Positions 7,249 to 15,243 are shown, numbered from the stretch's first letter. The stretch is 22,560 nucleotides of DNA from Candidatus Falkowbacteria bacterium RIFCSPLOWO2_12_FULL_45_13 (GCA_001778055.1 MFFY01000043.1:9364-31923); one strand, 5' to 3'. Notes: generated by a model not told the origin, from the sequence alone. Program-made: numbers and translations.

Positions 7249-8103
7249 TTATTTTTTATCAATAACATTTTTCCCGTAGACGCCTGCCAGCAAATCCAGA
7301 TCCTTATTGCTATTTATCAATAAATCAATGTTTTTATCTTGAAGACTGGCTAAAACTTTTAAGCCGGCTTCATCGCCCACCAGCTCCTGATACATTTGAG
7401 TAAAGGCCGCGAAATCTTTGATAAAACAATGCCCACCGGCGCCGCGGCCGGTCTTATGGATGGGGTCTAAATGGGTGGAACCGATTCTGGGATCGGCCGC
7501 CATGGCTTCTTTGACCACCTGGTAATTAACGCCCAGCTTGCCGGCCAAATCATAAAGCAAATTAATAAAAATAACCTTAAAATAAAACCAGCAGTTACCG
7601 CCGTACTTGGTCAGTTCCGCCTCGCGTGAATGGCAAACTAACTGATAAGCGGCAAAAGGCAAAACCTCCATGACTTCTTTGGCTTTCTGCCTATATTCGG
7701 GCGTATCAACGGGCAGGCCGATAATATTTCTATTCGGATTGGCCGCGTCATGCGCGGCCGAAGCTTCGGTTAAAAATTCCGGCGAATGCAGAACGAAAAT
7801 GTCCGGGTTGGCTTTTTGCATCAGCTCGGTCGTGCCCGGCATGATGGTAGATTTAATCACGGCGATCTTTTTCTGGCCGACTAATTTTATGACTTGCCTT
7901 AAAATACTGTCATCAAAGCCCTGGACAGTGGTTGGCGTGGGCACGGCGATAAAAACAATATCGCACCCGCCTATTTTTTCCCGATTATGCGAATGCGGCT
8001 CTTCTTTGGCGTATCTGACAATCCGATAGCCGCGGGTTTCAAAATCATCGGCGTAATTTTTGCCGATCCAGCCCTGGCCAATAAAACCGATGAGTTTGCT
8101 CAT
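7249..8103 (-). CDS. Short UDP-glucose/GDP-mannose dehydrogenase-like protein lacking the C-terminal UDP-binding domain, 284 aa
   Basis: Residues 4-14 hold the NAD motif GxGxxG (G9, G11, G14). KSTIMPGTT and HSPEFLTEASAAHD match the UGDH N-terminal domain. The central domain has EAELTKYGGN (active-site-type K166 and N170) and GRGAGGHCFIKD with the catalytic-type Cys226. The protein ends at residue 284, whereas family members are usually about 400-450 residues with a third UDP-binding domain. That domain is absent, and no remnant is seen downstream. If active, it would oxidise an NDP-hexose to the uronate, feeding the UDP-glucuronate decarboxylase two genes on. The missing domain makes substrate and activity uncertain. 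It is the first gene of the minus-strand operon and divergent from the GT4 at 8233. Confidence 0.85.
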   Translation of the reverse strand: MSKLIGFIGQGWIGKNYADDFETRGYRIVRYAKEEPHSHNREKIGGCDIVFIAVPTPTTVQGFDDSILRQVIKLVGQKKIAVIKSTIMPGTTELMQKANPDIFVLHSPEFLTEASAAHDAANPNRNIIGLPVDTPEYRQKAKEVMEVLPFAAYQLVCHSREAELTKYGGNCWFYFKVIFINLLYDLAGKLGVNYQVVKEAMAADPRIGSTHLDPIHKTGRGAGGHCFIKDFAAFTQMYQELVGDEAGLKVLASLQDKNIDLLINSNKDLDLLAGVYGKNVIDKK

Positions 8104-8137
8104 AAATAGTTAAAAAAGTTAATAATTAAAAAACTAA

Positions 8138-8167
8138 GATAGAAACGCGCCACGGCGCGTTTCTATC
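8138..8167. promoter_or_regulatory. Perfect 30-bp palindrome in the divergent promoter region
   Basis: 14-bp arms (GATAGAAACGCGCC and its complement) are separated by AC. It lies between two divergently transcribed genes and ends 3 bp before the -35 of the plus-strand promoter, so it cannot serve as a terminator for either neighbour's 3' end. It could be an operator or a small mobile palindrome. Confidence 0.55.
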
Positions 8168-8170
8168 GTA

Positions 8171-8199
8171 TTGATTTATCTTTAACTATAAGTTATTAT
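8171..8199 (+). promoter_or_regulatory. Sigma-70-type promoter for the divergent GT4 gene
   Basis: TTGATT at 8171-8176 and TATTAT at 8194-8199 are separated by 17 bp. They would start transcription near 8206, giving a leader of about 27 nt before the ATG at 8233. No Shine-Dalgarno lies in that leader. Confidence 0.5.
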
Positions 8200-8232
8200 T
8201 AAATAAACCGGCTTAAAAGTCAACTATAAAAA

Positions 8233-9492
8233 ATGCCAATTAAAGAAGAACCCGCCTCTGGCGGAAAAAAAATCCTATATTTTATCACACAATCGGAGTA
8301 CGGCGGCGCCCAGCGCTATTGTTTTGATTTAGCCAATAATTTAAAAAACGGCCAGTCAGTGGCCGTGGCGTTTGGTGAGCAAGGAAATAATGGAAAATTA
8401 ACTAAAATTTTAACTGAAAATAATATAAAATATTTCATCATCCCCCACCTTAAACGCAATATTTCACCTATCAACGACTTTTTCGCTTTTTTTGAAATCA
8501 TAAAGCTTATTAAAAATTATCACCCTAACATTATCCATCTTAACAGTTCCAAAATTTCAATTCTGGGCTCAATCGCCGCATTATTTGCTAAATCGAAAAT
8601 CGAAAATCAAAAATCGAAAATCCTCTACACGGTTCACGGCTGGGTCTTTAACGAACCCTTGCCGGGTTGGTTAAAATATTTCTATCTACGCGCGGAAAAA
8701 TTCACCGCCAGATTTAAAGACAAAATTATCTGCGTCTCGGAATTTGACAAGCAGGCGGCTTTAAAATATAAAATCGCGCCGGCCAGCAAGTTGCTCACCA
8801 TCCATAATGGCCTGGCACCGATAAACTTTTATTCTAAGGGAAAATTTAGAACAATTCTAGCCACAGTCAACTCACGTGTTTGTCATCCCGGGCTTGACCC
8901 GGGATCCAGAGTTAAGCTCCACGAACAAGTTTCTGGATTGCGGGTCAAGCCCGCAATGACAGATACCTTTATTATCGGTTCAATCGGAAATTTATATAAA
9001 ACCAAAGGCTATGAATATTTTATCCAGGCGGCTGATATTCTAATTAACAAACATCACATTCTGGCAACTTTCCTAATCATCGGCGAAGGCGGGGAAAGAA
9101 AAAATTTAGAGGCCCTGATTAAAAAATATCATTTAGAAAATAACTTTATTTTAGCCGGTTCAATTGAACAAGCCGCCAGGCTCTTGCCGGCTATTGATAT
9201 TTACGTCTGCTCTTCGGTTAAAGAAGGCTTGTCCTACACTTTAATTGAGGCCATGCAGGCCGGCCGGCCCATTGCCGCCACTGATGTCGGCGGCAATCCG
9301 GAAATGGTTGTCAACGAAAAAACCGGCCTACTCTCTAAACCGGCTGATCCCAATGATTTAGCGGAAAAAATCAAAACTCTTCTAAATAACCAAGCGCTGG
9401 CCGCGGAGTTGGGCCGGCGCGCTCAAGCCAAAGCCGCGGTTGAATTTAATCTGAAAACAATGCTTGAGGCCACGAAAAGGGCTTACAACTAA
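8233..9492 (+). CDS. GT4-family glycosyltransferase with in-frame repeat insertions, 419 aa
   Basis: A GT-B transferase with an N-lobe at residues 13-200 (KILYFITQSEYGGAQRYCFDLA, the acceptor-side glycine loop; TVHGWVFNEPLPGW). Its donor lobe starts at FIIGSIGNLYKTKGYEYF. EX7E is E331-E339 (EGLSYTLIE), then GRPIAATDVGGNPEMV. Three pieces look like repeat DNA read in frame: residues 7-11 (CCGCC/GGCGG palindrome), 119-130 (AAATCGA heptamers giving KSKIENQKSKI) and 217-244 (REP-like palindrome giving CHPGLDPGSRVK...KPAMTD). The last falls exactly between the lobes, after HNGLAPINFY, where GT4 enzymes have a variable linker. It is the only polysaccharide gene here on the plus strand. The true start might be a few codons later than 8233. 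The enzyme is likely functional; sugar unknown. Confidence 0.9.
   Translation: MPIKEEPASGGKKILYFITQSEYGGAQRYCFDLANNLKNGQSVAVAFGEQGNNGKLTKILTENNIKYFIIPHLKRNISPINDFFAFFEIIKLIKNYHPNIIHLNSSKISILGSIAALFAKSKIENQKSKILYTVHGWVFNEPLPGWLKYFYLRAEKFTARFKDKIICVSEFDKQAALKYKIAPASKLLTIHNGLAPINFYSKGKFRTILATVNSRVCHPGLDPGSRVKLHEQVSGLRVKPAMTDTFIIGSIGNLYKTKGYEYFIQAADILINKHHILATFLIIGEGGERKNLEALIKKYHLENNFILAGSIEQAARLLPAIDIYVCSSVKEGLSYTLIEAMQAGRPIAATDVGGNPEMVVNEKTGLLSKPADPNDLAEKIKTLLNNQALAAELGRRAQAKAAVEFNLKTMLEATKRAYN
8590..8622. repeat. Heptanucleotide repeat (AAATCGA type) inside a GT4 gene
   Basis: Four to five AAATCGA/AAATCAA units with 7-bp period lie in the coding frame at residues 119-130. They read as a lysine-rich KSKIENQKSKI segment just before the conserved TVHGW. 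Confidence 0.75.
8882..8960. repeat. 79-bp REP-like palindromic element inside a GT4 gene
   Basis: 29-bp arms at 8882-8910 and 8932-8960 begin GTCAT and end ATCCAGA. Each arm is itself a hairpin (CGGG CTTGA CCCG core). The four mismatches between arms come in compensating pairs (CC/GG on one side, TG/CA on the other). It is translated in frame as CHPGLDPGSR...AMTD. The overall plan matches 14341-14500. Confidence 0.88.
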
Positions 9493-9586
9493 CCTGATTC
9501 CAATTCATCCATTCTCGCTCAAACTTTGGCGATCTCAATGCCAGGGTTTTTATAAAATTAATCACGATTACGACTAGCGAACTCTT

Positions 9587-9616
9587 GTTATGAGATATGA
9601 GATATGAGTTGCGAGA
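9587..9616. repeat. Heptanucleotide repeat (GAGATAT/GAGTTGC) in a convergent spacer
   Basis: The units GAGATAT, GAGATAT, GAGTTGC and GAGA run in tandem just beyond the stop of the ligase gene. They are the same family as 21599-21647. The 126-bp spacer between the convergent genes shows no clear factor-independent terminator. Confidence 0.7.
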
Positions 9617-9618
9617 CC

Positions 9619-11862
9619 TTACTCCCCTCCCAGCTTCCAAATAAATTCTTGGGCCGCTGGTTTTAAGGACGGGTCCAGCTCCATTGCTTTTTTAGCCGCG
9701 GCTACGGCTTTATCCTTTTTACCGGCCTGCTCGTAGAGTAAAGACAGGTTGACCCAGAGCGTGGCGTTGGTTGGCTCCAGGACCGACCATCGTTCGTATA
9801 AAATTAAGACGCGGGGCTGATCTTTTATTTTGCTGTAATGATCCAGGGCGATCTTTACGAGTTCCGGCGGATTTAAATAGGCGCCGCCATTAAGATCAAG
9901 GCATTTGTCCAAAGCCGCGAAACCAGCGGCTTCTTCTTTAAAATAGAGCGCCACTTTGGCCAAATAACAAACCGACTCGTTATATTTTTCGTTTAAACCG
10001 ACGGCATACCGCAAGGTTTTAAGGGCGTTGTCTTTGTCGTTTCTGGCAATATAGATTTGCACCTTGCCGAAATAGTTAGTTACCCGGCCCGGGCTGGCCT
10101 TAATGGCCTGGTCCATGGCTGTCAAAGCTCGGTCGGAGTAAAAATAAAATTTGCTCTGATTATCTTGATTTACGTACGAGGCGATATTTAAAATTAGCGC
10201 CAACTGCATTTGCATCATGCTGTCCGAATGGTTTAATCTCACGTTGGTCTCGGCCAAATCAATGACATAATCAACTATTTCTTTAGCTTTCGGTTTATCA
10301 ATGGAAAATAAACTGTTTTGACTGGTGTTGACCGCGTTGATCAAACTAGCGCGGCTGTCCCGGTCTAAGCCGGTCTTTAAACTTAAAGCTTTTTTATACT
10401 CCTCCACTCCTCCCGGCAAGTCGCCTTGGGCAAATTTGAGCTGGCCTTTTATGGTACCATCAAGCATCATCACGACCTTAATGTTATATTGATAGATTAT
10501 GGTTAAAAAAATCAACCCGGCAACGATTAAAGCCCCTATTTCTTTGTTAGATAAAGCGCGGTTTTCAGCCAATTGTTCTTCTTCGTCCCGATTAGTAAGC
10601 CAATAAACATAGGCTAATGTTAACATCAAAGAAATATAAGTAACCAAGGAATCAAACACCGCTAAATTCTGGATAAAATAAGTCGTGAATAAACAAATTA
10701 ATAAAATAAATTCATGGGTAGAAATTTTATTTTGTTTTTTTCCCTTAATCAGGTAATAACCAGTGGCGGCGAAGATAGCCAGGTAAAACAGTAAGCTGAC
10801 CAGGCCGCCGGTTGAAGCGATATCCACTAAATTATTGTGCGCCCGATCGAAATAAGTTTCACTGGTGGTATAGTCGTAAAATTTAGGATCAAAATATTTG
10901 TCAAAAGTAATGGCGTAATTGCCATAGCCGGTGCCCAGGATCGGCTGATGGCGGAAGTCTTTAAGCGCGGCCTGCCAAGAAATTAATCTGGTCTGGAAAG
11001 TAACCGCCTGGGAAGAAATTTGCGGTATGGTCCTTAGAATCGGAAGTTGCGCCAAATCGCTACGCGGATATAAAAATACCAGCGCCACCAAAGTCGTGCC
11101 GCAAACAATCGCCGCCAGACTATAGATTTTCAGCTTTTTGCTCTGACTGTAAGCGGCCTGCAAAATAAAAAATAACAGAAAGCTAACTCCCAGTCCGACA
11201 TAAGCGCCTCTGGTGTTGGTTTGTTTCATCACCAATAGCATGATGAAAGCGGCCGCCAGATAAAGCGTGCCTAAAAACCGCTTGAGATTTTTATCAATTT
11301 CCGGGCCCAGGCGCCCCGCCGGTCCGCGTGACAAGCTAAAAAATAAAATCAAAGCAAAATACAAATTAAAAATGGCGTAGCCGGAAACATAGGCGGTATT
11401 GCCGATCTTGCTGAAAGGAATCTCAAACAAGCTGTAAAGACAAATTATGGTGGCGGCCGACAGCGAGACGATAAATAAATTGCGCCAGTCGCGCCACCGG
11501 CGAAAAGCCGTAATAATAATTAAATAAAACAGGAAAAAATGAACCACCTGGAACCAGCCCAGCATTCTTTCAATATCCCCCCAAAAGCTTAAATTAAAGT
11601 CAACCCCAAAAATTGAAGAAACCAGCAGAGCGCCGAAAAAACCGGCCAGACCATACGTGATCCATGATTTCTTGGGCCTGACTTCTGGATATTTTATAAT
11701 CAAAGCCAGCCAAAAAATCATCATTATCTCCACTAAAATATTAAAATAAATCTGCTTGGAAGTTATAAAAGGAAAAAGCAGATTATCAAAAACTAAAAAA
11801 ACCGAGATAAAAGACAAATAAACCCCCCAGCGCAGAATAGTTAGATAAACTTTGATTGGCAT
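9619..11862 (-). CDS. O-antigen ligase/PglL-like (Wzy_C) membrane protein with C-terminal TPRs, 747 aa
   Basis: The chosen start is the ATG at 11862 (MPIKVYLTILRWGVYLSF). An in-frame TTG at 11943 would only add residues encoded by short palindromes (NPPAGGE...). About ten to twelve hydrophobic helices fill residues 1-455. NTRGAYVGLG (R218) and the periplasmic loop LGTGYGNYAITFDKYF...YFDRAHNNLVDIASTGG (H342) are the Wzy_C hallmarks. The C-terminal third carries TPR-like helices, the last being ATLWVNLSLLYEQAGKKDKAVAAAKKAMELDP. Such proteins transfer lipid-linked glycan to lipid A, another carrier or protein Ser/Thr outside the membrane. Without evidence of LPS here, glycoprotein or S-layer glycan transfer is the better guess. 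It is a paralogue of the gene at 12106-14289, in tandem with it. Confidence 0.85.
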   Translation of the reverse strand: MPIKVYLTILRWGVYLSFISVFLVFDNLLFPFITSKQIYFNILVEIMMIFWLALIIKYPEVRPKKSWITYGLAGFFGALLVSSIFGVDFNLSFWGDIERMLGWFQVVHFFLFYLIIITAFRRWRDWRNLFIVSLSAATIICLYSLFEIPFSKIGNTAYVSGYAIFNLYFALILFFSLSRGPAGRLGPEIDKNLKRFLGTLYLAAAFIMLLVMKQTNTRGAYVGLGVSFLLFFILQAAYSQSKKLKIYSLAAIVCGTTLVALVFLYPRSDLAQLPILRTIPQISSQAVTFQTRLISWQAALKDFRHQPILGTGYGNYAITFDKYFDPKFYDYTTSETYFDRAHNNLVDIASTGGLVSLLFYLAIFAATGYYLIKGKKQNKISTHEFILLICLFTTYFIQNLAVFDSLVTYISLMLTLAYVYWLTNRDEEEQLAENRALSNKEIGALIVAGLIFLTIIYQYNIKVVMMLDGTIKGQLKFAQGDLPGGVEEYKKALSLKTGLDRDSRASLINAVNTSQNSLFSIDKPKAKEIVDYVIDLAETNVRLNHSDSMMQMQLALILNIASYVNQDNQSKFYFYSDRALTAMDQAIKASPGRVTNYFGKVQIYIARNDKDNALKTLRYAVGLNEKYNESVCYLAKVALYFKEEAAGFAALDKCLDLNGGAYLNPPELVKIALDHYSKIKDQPRVLILYERWSVLEPTNATLWVNLSLLYEQAGKKDKAVAAAKKAMELDPSLKPAAQEFIWKLGGE

Positions 11863-11884
11863 ATTATTAAAAATTTTCAATTTC

Positions 11885-11914
11885 TCTGGCTTTGCCAGAT
11901 CTGGCGTAGCCAGA
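11885..11914. repeat. 30-bp double hairpin (copy 1)
   Basis: Two tandem hairpins with 6-bp stems and 3-nt loops: TCTGGC/GCCAGA with loop TTT, then TCTGGC/GCCAGA with loop GTA. It lies just upstream of the ligase start at 11862. Confidence 0.8.
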
Positions 11915-11922
11915 TAATTTTC

Positions 11923-11938
11923 TCCGCCAGCTGGCGGA
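11923..11938. repeat. 16-bp perfect palindrome, TCCGCC half-element
   Basis: TCCGCCAGCTGGCGGA is a perfect palindrome between double-hairpin copy 1 and the 59-bp palindrome. It resembles one half of the double-hairpin repeats. Confidence 0.7.
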
Positions 11939-11939
11939 T

Positions 11940-11998
11940 TCAATGAGATGGTTACAAAACTATTTCGTAGCGAAATAGTTTTGTAACCATCTCATTGA
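11940..11998. repeat. 59-bp perfect palindrome, minimal relative of 6011-6187
   Basis: 28-bp perfect arms surround a TAG centre. The arm contains the same GAGATGGTTACAAAAC...CGTAGCGAAA sequence as the left end of the 177-bp element at 6011. Here the two arms meet directly with no internal segment. Confidence 0.92.
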
Positions 11999-12050
11999 TC
12001 TAATTTTCAAACGAATGCAAATTTTTTTATTAAAAATTGAAAATTCATTG

Positions 12051-12080
12051 TCAGCCCGAGGCTGATCCGCCTTAGGCGGA
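12051..12080. repeat. 30-bp double hairpin (copy 2)
   Basis: Stems TCAGCC/GGCTGA (loop CGA) and TCCGCC/GGCGGA (loop TTA). It sits between the two ligase genes, flanked by AAATTGA heptamers at 12033-12050 and 12090-12108. With its flanks it matches copy 4 in opposite orientation. Confidence 0.85.
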
Positions 12081-12105
12081 AAAATTGGTACTTGAAAATT
12101 GAAAA

Positions 12106-14289
12106 TTACTTCTTCCCCGCCTCTTCCACCATCTTCACAAAACTTTCCTGACCCTTTAACGTCTCCGGCGAGTTGGCGCTAATTATATTAATTTGATCTC
12201 TGGCGCCGGCCAGGTCATTTATTAAATAATAAATTTTGGCCAAATCAAGCCGATAATCGTATCTTGCCTGGTTCTGTTTTATTAAGTCGAGGTAATAGGG
12301 CACGGTCTCGGCATATCTTTTTTGGTCTAAAAGATAGCCGATTATTTTTGTCAAGCCGCCGAAATCGGCGTAGCCTGCCTGCTTGACTCCCAGCCGATAA
12401 AACTCTTCAGCTTTGACCGGATCTTCTTTGGCTAAAGCGCTCGCGAGCATTATTTTAACGCCGCCATAGCCCGGCAATTTGTTCATTAAATCTTGGAGCA
12501 CAACGCGAGCTTCGGCCTTTTTACCCTCTTGGCCGTACAGGTTATATAATAAATAATAGGCCTCAACCCTGGTCGGGCTCAAACTAATAGACTCTTTAAA
12601 TAAAACCTCGGCTTCATCAAGTTCTCGCTGGCTCCGGTAGCCGTTTAATATTAACTGGCCTAAATACATTCTGGTTCTTATGTCTAAAGGAAAATTTTGA
12701 GAAACAAATTTTAATTTTTCCCGGGCAAGGGCTTGATAATTTTCCTTGATCGCGGTATTTATATTCGGCTCGGCCTCGATCACCTCCCACATTTTATTAA
12801 GCTGAACAGCGGCCTCAACGCTGCCGAGTTTATAATTTAAAGCGTATTTAAAATTTTCGTAGGAGCGGAAAGTATCGGCGATGACGTAGTAATAACCGAC
12901 ATAAATCGCGCGATTGATTCTTAACGGCAGATAAACTAATTTATAAAAAACGAAAATATTGGCGATAATCAAAGCCATAAAAACCCGGTTAAACGCCAGA
13001 TGATTGTTGGCTTGAGGCTTAATCTCCAGGTTGGAGGTTGAAACTCCATCAGCAAAACCAATTAGCCCAATTAAGAAAAAATATAAAAACGAAGTGTTCA
13101 AAGTATCAAAGACGAAAAAATTATGAACGCCGTAAGCGATTAATAAACTGAATAAAACCGCGAATTGCCAATAATCGTCTTTTCTTTTTTTAAACAACAA
13201 ATAAAATAAATAAAACAAAATCGCCAAATAAGCCGCCAGCCCCAAGAGCCCGCCGGAAACCAGCTGGTCCAGATAAACGTTATGCGTGCGATCAAACCAA
13301 TTTTCAGAGATATCAGGAGTATAGTATTTATTATAAATCACATCAAAATTCTCCATGCCGACGCCCAAATACGGGTGAAATTTAAACTCCCGTAAAGCCA
13401 TGCGCCAAACAACCAGGCGGTTTTTTACTGTCGCGTCGGCCAGGGAAATGGTGGCCAGGCGGTTGACGAATTCTATGCCGGAATTAGCCAGCGTCGATCT
13501 GAACAGAAAAAACCCGCCGCCCAGCGCGATGATAATCATCAAAATCACCAAAAACAGCTTTCTGATTTTCCCGGCTAAAAAAATCACGCTAAAAAAAATA
13601 AAAACAAAAATCCCCAGGCTTAAACCTAAGATCGCGCCCCGGGTTGAGGTCAAAAGCAAAACTATCAAATTAAGGCTACTGGCAGTTAAGGCGAAATATT
13701 TATAATTTTTATCCGGCTCATTTAAATAATAATAGACGCTTAGCCCGAACGCTAAGAGCGAATAACCGGCCAAAAAGGCTGCGTTGCCGATAGTTGAAGT
13801 CATCCGTCCGATGCCGGCTTCAAACACCGGTAAAATATTGAATTTTTGCGTCAGGCCGTACAGTGAAACTAAGCAGGAATAAATTAAAATCAACCTGATA
13901 TAAAATAACCAGTCTTTTTTTTCTTTAAAAAAAGTCTGCAATAAAAATAAACAAACCGCCAGATAAATCAAACTGACCAGGCCTTCCATTCTTTCAAAAT
14001 TAGACCAAAAACTATTATAAAAATCATAACCCAAGAGGGCGGCGATTAAATTTACCAGGAATAAAATTCCCACCAAAATAAAAGCCAAGCTAAAACGCGG
14101 TTTATACTTATTAAAATTCAACGCCAAGAGCAGAAGATAAATTGACAAGCCTAATTGGATTAACAGGCGGAAATAGACGGTTCTGGAAATAATAAAAGGA
14201 AAATAAAAACCCTCAATAAAAATCAGCGCCAAAAAAGGCGTGGCGTACAGTAAAATTTTAGCGGTTTTTTCCAGTTTAAGTTCAAACAT
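12106..14289 (-). CDS. O-antigen ligase/PglL-like (Wzy_C) membrane protein with C-terminal TPRs, 727 aa
   Basis: The start is placed at the ATG at 14289 (MFELKLEKTAKILLYATPFLAL). The frame is open to 14355, but those 22 codons read a dispersed repeat (NDKEIYCFVTSAPRNGN). Roughly a dozen hydrophobic helices cover residues 8-460. LTSTRGAILGLSLG (R217) and GVGMENFDVIYNKYY...WFDRTHNVYLDQLVSGGLLG (H336) match the Wzy_C active region. Residues after about 490 are TPR-like (AEVLFKESISLSPTRVEAYYLLYNLYGQEGKKAEA). Topology and motifs parallel the neighbour at 9619-11862, suggesting an old duplication with divergent TPR halves. It probably moves or polymerises lipid-linked glycan at the outer membrane face, with TPRs contacting an acceptor protein. 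The substrate is not identifiable. Confidence 0.85.
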   Translation of the reverse strand: MFELKLEKTAKILLYATPFLALIFIEGFYFPFIISRTVYFRLLIQLGLSIYLLLLALNFNKYKPRFSLAFILVGILFLVNLIAALLGYDFYNSFWSNFERMEGLVSLIYLAVCLFLLQTFFKEKKDWLFYIRLILIYSCLVSLYGLTQKFNILPVFEAGIGRMTSTIGNAAFLAGYSLLAFGLSVYYYLNEPDKNYKYFALTASSLNLIVLLLTSTRGAILGLSLGIFVFIFFSVIFLAGKIRKLFLVILMIIIALGGGFFLFRSTLANSGIEFVNRLATISLADATVKNRLVVWRMALREFKFHPYLGVGMENFDVIYNKYYTPDISENWFDRTHNVYLDQLVSGGLLGLAAYLAILFYLFYLLFKKRKDDYWQFAVLFSLLIAYGVHNFFVFDTLNTSFLYFFLIGLIGFADGVSTSNLEIKPQANNHLAFNRVFMALIIANIFVFYKLVYLPLRINRAIYVGYYYVIADTFRSYENFKYALNYKLGSVEAAVQLNKMWEVIEAEPNINTAIKENYQALAREKLKFVSQNFPLDIRTRMYLGQLILNGYRSQRELDEAEVLFKESISLSPTRVEAYYLLYNLYGQEGKKAEARVVLQDLMNKLPGYGGVKIMLASALAKEDPVKAEEFYRLGVKQAGYADFGGLTKIIGYLLDQKRYAETVPYYLDLIKQNQARYDYRLDLAKIYYLINDLAGARDQINIISANSPETLKGQESFVKMVEEAGKK

Positions 14290-14340
14290 ATTCAGATTGC
14301 CATTACGAGGAGCGCTAGTGACGAAGCAATATATTTCTTT
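14290..14340. repeat. Dispersed-type repeat upstream of the second ligase
   Basis: The stretch CGAGGAGCGCTAGTGACG followed by AAGCAAT resembles the GCGAGGAGCGAAGCGACGAAGCAAT-style repeat I recall from many bacterial genomes. It abuts the palindromic element at 14341-14500 and explains the spurious N-terminal extension of the ligase frame. Confidence 0.55.
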
Positions 14341-14500
14341 GTCATTCCCGCGCAAGCGGGAATCCAGGGGCGAAAAGTAAAAACATTTTTACTTTTCGCC
14401 GACTAATTTAAAGTCTTTACGTTACTCTAAATTTAGAAGAGAAAACACGTTTATTCTGCTCTCTCCTGGATTCCCGACAGCCTTCGGCTTCGGGAATGAC
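14341..14500. repeat. 160-bp REP-like inverted repeat with nested hairpin
   Basis: The left arm at 14341-14368 (GTCATTCCCGC...GGAATCCAGG) pairs with 14465-14500 (CCTGGATTCCCG...CGGGAATGAC). Each arm is a small hairpin with a different loop. Inside lies a perfect palindrome at 14369-14400 with 15-bp arms (GGCGAAAAGTAAAAA) and a 2-nt centre. It fills the spacer between the TPR gene and the second ligase. The GTCAT...ATCCAG / CTGGAT...ATGAC plan is shared with 8882-8960. Confidence 0.88.
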
Positions 14501-14508
14501 AATTAAGA

Positions 14509-15243
14509 TTACTTCTTATTTCTTAGTTGTTCTATTTCCCTCTCAATTGCCTCTTTGTTCCCCGGCTGCTTTATGATCAACTCCTCCAGTATTTTTATGG
14601 CTTCATCATATCTTTTTTTATCAACTAGCCAATCGGCGTAATCGTTTAAAACCAGAGTATCGCTTTCCGAGCTGTCTTTAATAGATTGTATGGCCAATTT
14701 ATATGTTGCTTCGGTTTTTTCATCATCGCTAACCGTTCGATAATAATTAGCTAATTTTACGTAACTTTCAGGAATATATTTATTTAACTCCACGGCTTTT
14801 TTGTAAGCAAACTCCGCGCTTTTATAAGCTTTGATTTTTAACAAGACATCAGCGAAATTCTGCCAAACCACGCGGTTTTGGCTTTCTAATTTTAATGATT
14901 CCAGATAAGCGTCGTAAGATTCGCGGTAATTGCCTAAATAATTCTGATAAATCGCCAGATTATTATAATCGGCTAAACGGTCGTCTTTACCGGCCTGTTT
15001 AGCCAAATCAACCTTTATTTCCGCCGCCCTCTTTGCAAACTGGGCGCGGTCTTCCTCGCTCAACTGAACGGTTTCCGTCCAAACTAATTCTGTCTCATTA
15101 TCAAACAAAGTAAAGCCGGTGGCAAAAAAAATTTTTTCTTTATCATTATCTTCGCTGTTATTATTTTTCATGTACCAAAAACCGCCGGCCGCGATGATTA
15201 AAACTAAAATGACAATAATTGCTGTTTTATGTCTTTTAAGCAT
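14509..15243 (-). CDS. Membrane-anchored TPR protein, 244 aa
   Basis: Residues 8-26 (AIIVILVLIIAAGGFWYM) form a single N-terminal transmembrane anchor after MLKRHK, so the rest should be outside the cytoplasm. Residues about 97-240 hold four TPR-like repeats: AIYQNYLGNYRESYDAYLES, WQNFADVLLKIKAYKSAEFA, YVKLANYYRTVSDDEKTEAT, and NDYADWLVDKKRYDEAIKIL. No enzymatic domain is recognised. It lies between the ligase pair and the S-layer-like gene on the same strand, separated from the latter by a terminator. A weak Shine-Dalgarno-like AGGG stands about 9 nt before the ATG. A scaffold for ligase or surface protein assembly is plausible, but only on context. Confidence 0.82.
   Translation of the reverse strand: MLKRHKTAIIVILVLIIAAGGFWYMKNNNSEDNDKEKIFFATGFTLFDNETELVWTETVQLSEEDRAQFAKRAAEIKVDLAKQAGKDDRLADYNNLAIYQNYLGNYRESYDAYLESLKLESQNRVVWQNFADVLLKIKAYKSAEFAYKKAVELNKYIPESYVKLANYYRTVSDDEKTEATYKLAIQSIKDSSESDTLVLNDYADWLVDKKRYDEAIKILEELIIKQPGNKEAIEREIEQLRNKK

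Noticed and set aside
14290..14355. N-terminal extension of the second ligase to 14355
   Set aside because: It translates a dispersed repeat (NDKEIYCFVTSAPRNGN) ahead of a normal membrane protein start.
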